NCBI GenBank assembly: GCA_910578105.1
Contig: CAJTPD010000004.1
Coordinates: 1-20,922, forward strand
DNA: 20,922 bases
Origin: an uncultured Odoribacter sp.
Lineage (GTDB): Bacteria; Bacteroidota; Bacteroidia; Bacteroidales; Marinifilaceae
Direction: 5' to 3'
Shown: piece by piece, positions 15,738 through 20,922 of the stretch
Layout of the letters: each line of letters opens with the position of its first letter
Position numbering within the stretch: the stretch's first letter is position 1
The notes under the pieces: generated by a model
Told to the model about the DNA's origin: nothing
Seen by the model: the letters and a program-made list of their open reading frames with translations, nothing else
Database searches by the model: none
Program-made: the position numbers and the translations under genes

Positions 15738-15967
15738 TAAACTACGATGATTCACAGAAAGTACAGTTAGTTATACACGACGGACAGAATATTTGAAACG
15801 TTTGCTTATTGTACATTGTCGAGGTATTTCAACTGGTATTTATTTTTCAGATTTTCAGAAAAAACACTCGTTGGGGGTGGCGTTCTTTTCATGATTCAGG
15901 TGTACTTTTGTTCCAGGAAGTAAACCTAAGAAAGCGTTTGACCGGATTTTTTTACAAAGAGCCTTTG
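15738..15967. other. Spacer between the nitroreductase promoter and the dehydrogenase stop
   Basis: There is no supported gene here. A 139-codon plus-strand frame beginning at 15809 runs mostly antisense to the dehydrogenase and lacks any recognisable family. Just downstream of the dehydrogenase stop is a small CAAAG/CTTTG hairpin on the minus strand with no U-run, so no clear terminator is visible. Confidence 0.4.
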
Positions 15968-16897
15968 TTAGTTTACAACATTAACCGGAGTGCCTTGCAG
16001 AAAGTGATGAATATTGTCCAGTGCTTCCTGTCCCATAGCGATTCGTGCATCAATGGTGCCGGTACCGATGTGAGGGGTAAGAATTACGTTATTCAAACCG
16101 TAGAGGGTTTCAGTTATATGAGGTTCGTCTTCAAATACATCCAGTGCGGCACCTGTAATGCGGCGTTGTGTAAGAGCTTTGGCCAAAGCTTTTTCATCGA
16201 TGATGGCCCCGCGTGCAGTATTGATTAATATAGTTGTCGGTTTCATCAAAGACAGTTCATGTTCCCCTATTAAATGTCGGGTTTGAGGGGTTAAAGGGGT
16301 ATGCAGACTGATAAAATCCGATTCTTTCAGCAAGGTTTCGAGGTTTACCCGGCGATATCCCGGTACTTCTGTCCGGTCGTTATAGTAAATAATCTGCATC
16401 CCGAAGGCTTTGGCTTTAAGGGCTACATTTTTACCAATATTACCCATTCCGATAATGCCCAGTGTTTTGTTTTCCAGGCCAATACCCAGATTATGCATCG
16501 TTCCCCACATATTTTCCTTTTCTGTCCGGATTTTCAGGTTACATTCGGCAACCCGGCGCGCTGCACTTAGCATCAGGGATAAGGCTAATTCTGCTGTCGG
16601 ATTGTTTACGGACTTTGGGGTATTAGTCACTGCTATGCCTTTTTTGCGGGCGTATTCAATGTCTATATTATTGTAACCTACCCCGTAATTGCTGATTAGT
16701 TTTAATTTTTTTCCGGCATCCAGTATTTCCCTGTCAATGGGTGCATGAAAAATGGCCAGCATGACATCATATTCCGGAAGTAACCGGATGATTTCTTCTT
16801 TACTCATGATTTCTTTTTCCGGGAAAGTGATTTCCCAATCGGCAGGTAATTCTTGGAAAGGTGTACGGGGAATGTTATAGGTTACTAATAGTTTCAT
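15968..16897 (-). CDS. D-2-hydroxyacid dehydrogenase (NAD-dependent)
   Basis: This 309-residue enzyme of the D-isomer-specific 2-hydroxyacid dehydrogenase family reversibly reduces 2-oxoacids such as glyoxylate, hydroxypyruvate or pyruvate. It has the substrate loop SNYGVGYNNID (69-79), the nucleotide motif GMGNIG (150-155), and the catalytic trio Arg229 (NTARG), Glu258 (EDEPH) and His276 (TPHIG). The length fits the family. Substrate specificity cannot be read from sequence; the form is near glyoxylate/hydroxypyruvate reductases. It starts 35 bases after the tsaD stop on the same strand and is probably co-transcribed with it. Confidence 0.88.
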   Translation of the reverse strand: MKLLVTYNIPRTPFQELPADWEITFPEKEIMSKEEIIRLLPEYDVMLAIFHAPIDREILDAGKKLKLISNYGVGYNNIDIEYARKKGIAVTNTPKSVNNPTAELALSLMLSAARRVAECNLKIRTEKENMWGTMHNLGIGLENKTLGIIGMGNIGKNVALKAKAFGMQIIYYNDRTEVPGYRRVNLETLLKESDFISLHTPLTPQTRHLIGEHELSLMKPTTILINTARGAIIDEKALAKALTQRRITGAALDVFEDEPHITETLYGLNNVILTPHIGTGTIDARIAMGQEALDNIHHFLQGTPVNVVN

Positions 16898-16932
16898 CCT
16901 ATTTTTATTTAATTGTATATAAATGGTTCTTT

Positions 16933-17952
16933 TTATTCCAGTGTGGTCCGGGCATAGGGAGCTGCATCCAGACCGATAAATTGGCCTGCCAGGTATTTGT
17001 AATAACCTGTAACTGCCACCATGCCGGCGTTGTCAAGGGAAAAGCCCAGGTGTGGGATGAATACTTCCCACCCGGAGCGTGTGGCTTCGTCGTGTACTGC
17101 TTTTTGGAGTGCAGAGTTTGCCGAAACGCCGCCTCCGATAGCAATCTGTCTGATGCCGGTTTGTTTGGCGGCTTTTTTTAGCTTAGACATCAGGATGTCA
17201 ATGACTGTTTTTTGTAAAGAAGCACACAGGTCATTTTGGTTTTCCTGAATAAAATCAGGATTCTTTTTTAATTCATCCCGCAGAAAATACAGAAAGGAAG
17301 TTTTTAAGCCGCTGAAACTATAGTCTAAACCCGGAATCTGAGGTTTATTGAATACAAAGCGTTCCGGATTGCCTTCTTTTGCAAGGCGGTCGATAACAGG
17401 GCCGCCCGGATAAGGCAATCCCATGACTTTGGCACATTTGTCAAATGCTTCACCGGCAGCGTCGTCGATGGTTTGTCCGATCATTTCCATGTCGAGGTAA
17501 TTTCTTACAACGATGAGCTGGGAATTTCCTCCAGACACCAACAAAGTCAGGAATGGAAAGGAGGGATGCCGGCTTTCAACTCCTGGTTCTTTGATAAAGT
17601 TTGCCAAAATGTGGGCTTGTAAATGGTTGACTTCTATCATCGGGAGATGATTGGCAATGGCAAATCCTTTTGCAAAAGAGGTGCCCACCAATAATGAGCC
17701 CAATAACCCCGGTCCCCGGGTGAAAGCTACTGCGTCAATATCTTTTATTGCTATTCCGGCCTTTTTGATGGCTTCGGAAACCACTGGGATAATATTTTGC
17801 TGATGTGCCCGGGAGGCGAGCTCCGGTACAACTCCGCCGTAAGCTTCGTGGACTTTTTGACTGGCAATAATATTAGTCAATACCATACCGTCTTTTAATA
17901 TTGCAGCAGAAGTGTCGTCACAAGAGGATTCTATCCCTAAAATTACAGTCAT
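16933..17952 (-). CDS. tsaD: tRNA N6-threonylcarbamoyladenosine transferase TsaD
   Basis: This 339-residue essential tRNA-modifying enzyme transfers threonylcarbamoyl to A37 of ANN-decoding tRNAs with TsaB, TsaC and TsaE. It is recognised from ILGIESSCDDTSAA at the start, GGVVPELASRAH, TRGPGLLGSL, the metal-binding His110 and His114 (NHLQAH), LLVSGGNSQL, DDAAGEAFDK, AIGGGVSANS and DNAGMVAVTGYY. Length and motifs are complete. It leads a minus-strand pair with the dehydrogenase and is divergent from the TamB-like gene across a 105-base spacer. Confidence 0.97.
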   Translation of the reverse strand: MTVILGIESSCDDTSAAILKDGMVLTNIIASQKVHEAYGGVVPELASRAHQQNIIPVVSEAIKKAGIAIKDIDAVAFTRGPGLLGSLLVGTSFAKGFAIANHLPMIEVNHLQAHILANFIKEPGVESRHPSFPFLTLLVSGGNSQLIVVRNYLDMEMIGQTIDDAAGEAFDKCAKVMGLPYPGGPVIDRLAKEGNPERFVFNKPQIPGLDYSFSGLKTSFLYFLRDELKKNPDFIQENQNDLCASLQKTVIDILMSKLKKAAKQTGIRQIAIGGGVSANSALQKAVHDEATRSGWEVFIPHLGFSLDNAGMVAVTGYYKYLAGQFIGLDAAPYARTTLE

Positions 17953-18057
17953 AGCAAAAAACTAAAAGTTTGGACCAAAATGTTAAAATTTAAGTACTGA
18001 GAATTAAGAACTTTCATCTTTGATTGTTTTTAAATCTGATGCAATATTAATATTTTT

Positions 18058-20922
18058 GTGGGCAAACTGAAAATAACGGCGGGTATAAAAAATTTTCTAC
18101 GGATATTATTGTATTTTGCGGCAGGCATGGTATTGCTGGGGATAGGGCTGTATGTCCTTCTGCAATCGTCGTATGTTCAAACTTCTTTGACGGGCTATGT
18201 TACCCGGTATATCGAGTCGGCAGCAGGTGTGAAAATACAGGTTGGAGGTGTTGATTTTCGTCCGGTACGCTCGCTGGTGTTAAATGATGTTCTGGTTCGT
18301 GACTTCAGGAATGATACTCTGTTGTATTGTAAAGATATTCGGGTGAAAGCAGACTCTTTCAGTTTGTTGGGGCGTCGTTTTAATATTCGGGAGGTTGTTT
18401 TGAATGAGGCTGATTTCCGTATTTGGGTACAGCAGGATTTCAGAAAGACTAATGTTGAGATGTTGTGGGATTCTTTACGTCAGGTTTCTGCTCCTGACCG
18501 TGCTCTTTCTGAACAGCGAAACTGGTGGGTTGGTTTGCAGAAAATCAGTTTTCGGAATTCGCGTTTTTGTTATCGGGAAGAAGTTTATGAACCTGTGGAT
18601 TATGGGGTAAATTGGAGAGATATTGATTGCCGGGATTTCAATGCGGATATAACGGGTTTCAATTTTGCGGATAGTCCGGTCAGAATGAAGGTTTCGGGGT
18701 TAAGCCTGATAGAAAAATCGGGACTGGTATTAAAAAATATGTCGGGGAATGTCCGGGCAAGGGTGGATAATCTGTTGATTACAGATTGTCATTTTGAATT
18801 TGAAAGGAGTAGTATTGAGTTACTGAAGCTAGAATATAACTGGACTCCGGGGCAACATGACTGGAGGTATTTTACCACTCGTATGAATCAGTATTATGAA
18901 TTGGGACTTTCCTCTGTCAGTTTTATTGATTTGGCTTATTTTAACGGTGTTCTGCGCGGAATTACCAATACGGTGAAATGTAGCGGGGTTGTTTCTAATA
19001 CAGTTGAGCACCTGGAGGGGCATGACCTGCATTTTGAGTTAAGTGATAAAAGTGTCTTTCAAGGGAGTTTTACATCTGTCGGTTTGCCGGATGTCTGGAA
19101 TACTGTTTTTAATATAGAACTTCATAAAGCATATTTGGCTCCGGAAGACCTTGCTTCAATTTATTTGCCTTGGTTTGACATGAATATACCTGTGCCGGCT
19201 CCTTTGTATAAACTGTCTTCTACCGATTTTGAGCAGATACGGTTTACCGGTACTTTATCAGATTTTATAGTGCGTGCCAGGAGTGTAACACCTGCTTTGT
19301 CCGGAGACTTGAGTTTTAGTTACGGTCCGGGCAAAAATGCTTCTCAGGATTATGCAGAAATGAAAGGTGATTTTAATTTTGATTGCATAAATTTCAGGAA
19401 GTTTACGGGGTTATCCATGTTGGGGAACGGAGCATGGCAAGGAACGTATGCCGGTAACTGGGGTGAAAACGGACCTTCTTTTCATATGAATAGTCATTTG
19501 CGTCGTTTTCATGTGAACCAGGGAAATATCCGGGAGGTGTCTCTGGATATGACTTTAGAGAATGAACAACTGAATTTGTTGGCGTCTGTGGATGATAAGT
19601 TGTTGGGAGGAGGTTGTGCCTTGAGTTATGATATGAATGATACGTTAAGTTTCGTTAGTGCTAAAGGCCAATTAAATTTTTATGATTTGGGAGCTTTGGG
19701 TTTTGGGGTGAACACAGGTACGGAGACAGCCGGAGCAGTTTTCAATCTGGTACGTGCCGGCCAGGCGGACAAAAGTTTTTTTAACCTGACTTTAACAGAT
19801 TTGCGGTATACCAATGAGAACGGTGCATTTTCCGTTGATAATCTGTGTATAGAGGATAGTCGTTATCAAGAGCATAGTACAACCATATTAAAATCTGATA
19901 TTTTTGATATTTCTATAGAGGGAAACTTTTGGGATATTCGTCCTACTCCTTTTGTGTGGGGATTGATACAAAATTATTTGCCGGCGTATTCTATAAATAA
20001 AAAGAAATCTTTCAGAAAAAAGAAGGTGGATTTAAGAAAGTTTGATTTTGAATATATTGTCCGGATTAAGGATGCTGATCGTGTCCTGAAAGTTCTTTAT
20101 CCGGGGTTAAGTATTTCTGCCGGTTCTCAGATCACTTCTTTTTTTCGTCGGGGGGACGAAAAACTGACTCTGAATTTATTGGCTGATACTATCCGCTATA
20201 ATGACATAATATTGTTGAGTCCGGAGGTTCATATGGAGGGTGATCCCCGGCGTTTAAAATTAAACTGTTCCGCAGATAAAGTTGTTTATAGTTCCGGATA
20301 CCAGTTATTCAATTTGCGTAATGAGTTGACATTAGAAGACAATCATCTGGATAATCGGCTCAGTTGGTGTAATTGGGAATATAGCACTTATAGCGGAGTA
20401 TTGGCTGCCAGTGTGATTTTCAGACCGTCGGAAAAGCGCGGTTATACAACGGAAATAAAAGTACATCCAGGGGTAATTGTGATGGCTGACAGTGTCTGGC
20501 ATGTGAATCCTTCCACCATTTTATTGCAGGGGAAAGAGTTGAGTGTGAGTGATTTTTCTATTCGTCGTGGTAATGAGTATTTGTCTGTACGGGGTAAGAT
20601 TTCACAAGATCCTCAGGAAAAGTTGTTAATAAATTTGGAAAATTTTAATTTGGAGAATCTGGCGCGTATTACGTTTAAGAAGCGGTTAACCTTATTTGGG
20701 ATTGCGACAGGTTCTTTGAGTTTGCAGGATTATTATAAAGATTTTATTTTATTGACTGATTTTAATGTGGAAAATTGGGGACTTGGCCGTGATACACTGG
20801 GGTCTTTGCGTTTCCGTTCGTATTGGGATGCGGAAAACAGGAATTTGGTTGTAGGAGCGGAAAACCGGGTTGGTCGGGAAATACCGTTGTTGGTAAGTGG
20901 ATATTATAATCCTGCGACAGAT
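18058..20922 (+). CDS. TamB/AsmA-like envelope protein (5' part; runs off the window)
   Basis: The first 955 codons of a very large open frame have no stop before the window end. The start is the GTG at 18058; a stop lies in frame at 18037-18039 and no ATG intervenes. An N-terminal membrane anchor at about residues 14-38 (ILLYFAAGMVLLGIGLYVLL) is followed by QTSLTGYVTRYIESAAGVKIQVGGVDF, the opening typical of TamB/AsmA-like proteins. Long beta-rich repetitive segments then follow (for example VLNDVLVRD, ELSVSDFSIRRGNEY). Such proteins span the periplasm as a hydrophobic groove and are linked to lipid transport or outer-membrane assembly. The TamB C-terminal DUF490 domain would lie beyond the window. 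Confidence 0.85.
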   Translation, partial: MGKLKITAGIKNFLRILLYFAAGMVLLGIGLYVLLQSSYVQTSLTGYVTRYIESAAGVKIQVGGVDFRPVRSLVLNDVLVRDFRNDTLLYCKDIRVKADSFSLLGRRFNIREVVLNEADFRIWVQQDFRKTNVEMLWDSLRQVSAPDRALSEQRNWWVGLQKISFRNSRFCYREEVYEPVDYGVNWRDIDCRDFNADITGFNFADSPVRMKVSGLSLIEKSGLVLKNMSGNVRARVDNLLITDCHFEFERSSIELLKLEYNWTPGQHDWRYFTTRMNQYYELGLSSVSFIDLAYFNGVLRGITNTVKCSGVVSNTVEHLEGHDLHFELSDKSVFQGSFTSVGLPDVWNTVFNIELHKAYLAPEDLASIYLPWFDMNIPVPAPLYKLSSTDFEQIRFTGTLSDFIVRARSVTPALSGDLSFSYGPGKNASQDYAEMKGDFNFDCINFRKFTGLSMLGNGAWQGTYAGNWGENGPSFHMNSHLRRFHVNQGNIREVSLDMTLENEQLNLLASVDDKLLGGGCALSYDMNDTLSFVSAKGQLNFYDLGALGFGVNTGTETAGAVFNLVRAGQADKSFFNLTLTDLRYTNENGAFSVDNLCIEDSRYQEHSTTILKSDIFDISIEGNFWDIRPTPFVWGLIQNYLPAYSINKKKSFRKKKVDLRKFDFEYIVRIKDADRVLKVLYPGLSISAGSQITSFFRRGDEKLTLNLLADTIRYNDIILLSPEVHMEGDPRRLKLNCSADKVVYSSGYQLFNLRNELTLEDNHLDNRLSWCNWEYSTYSGVLAASVIFRPSEKRGYTTEIKVHPGVIVMADSVWHVNPSTILLQGKELSVSDFSIRRGNEYLSVRGKISQDPQEKLLINLENFNLENLARITFKKRLTLFGIATGSLSLQDYYKDFILLTDFNVENWGLGRDTLGSLRFRSYWDAENRNLVVGAENRVGREIPLLVSGYYNPATD

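Noticed and set aside
15809..16228. 139-codon plus-strand open frame
   Set aside because: It mostly lies antisense to the well-supported dehydrogenase gene and has no family resemblance.
16861..17181. 106-codon plus-strand open frame with many Cys
   Set aside because: It is antisense to tsaD and the tsaD-dehydrogenase junction; the Cys content comes from the opposite-strand codons.
18051..18058. TATTTTTG, an exact match to TAnnTTTG, before the TamB-like gene
   Set aside because: It runs into the GTG start codon and would put the transcription start inside the membrane anchor; no -33 at correct spacing.

Overview
The window looks like Bacteroidales chromosome. The evidence is protein style (lipoproteins with LxxC lipoboxes, a tsaD/TamB-type divergent pair), A+T-rich spacers, almost no Shine-Dalgarno sites before starts, and a few matches to the Bacteroidetes -33 TTTG / -7 TAnnTTTG promoter. 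I cannot fix genus or species.

Positions 263-14811 form one plus-strand locus for making and exporting a ribosomally made, modified peptide. In order it holds: a tandem two-domain glycosyltransferase (263-2034, one base out of frame); a Cys-rich double-glycine precursor (2177-2467); a lipoprotein aspartyl protease with a PDZ-like tail (2605-3843); a second copy of the precursor-plus-protease unit (4012-5670), whose precursor has an in-frame TGA just before its Gly-Gly site; a radical SAM/SPASM enzyme (5705-7026, one base out of frame at a T7 run); a second radical SAM/SPASM enzyme (7031-8272); a third, divergent radical SAM-like protein (8362-9603); a polypeptide-GalNAc-transferase-like glycosyltransferase fused to a LanC-like toroid (9608-11284); a C39 peptidase/ABC exporter (11318-13516); and a HlyD-type adaptor (13528-14811). 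The precursor and radical SAM genes resemble the TIGRFAM GG-Bacteroidales natural product system, as I recall it. The working model is as follows. Radical SAM enzymes modify the Cys-rich core, and glycosyltransferases add sugar to its Ser/Thr/Asn-rich stretch. The C39 domain cuts after Gly-Gly during export through the ABC/HlyD channel, and the envelope proteases act on the exported product or protect the producer. No outer-membrane channel gene lies in the window.

Positions 14812-15039 are a spacer with a strong hairpin terminator. After it come minus-strand housekeeping genes: a lipoprotein nitroreductase (15040-15672) with a good promoter, and a tsaD then D-2-hydroxyacid dehydrogenase pair (17952 down to 15968). 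Reading away from tsaD on the plus strand is the start of a very large TamB/AsmA-like envelope protein (18058 to the window end).

The most notable observations are these. The peptide/protease unit is tandemly duplicated, and its leader and core are held by strong purifying selection while the precursor C-terminus has diverged completely. A TGA interrupts the second precursor. Two biosynthetic genes are out of frame by one base at homopolymers. A hairpin is conserved between precursor and protease in both copies. The glycosyltransferase/LanC-like fusion is unusual.
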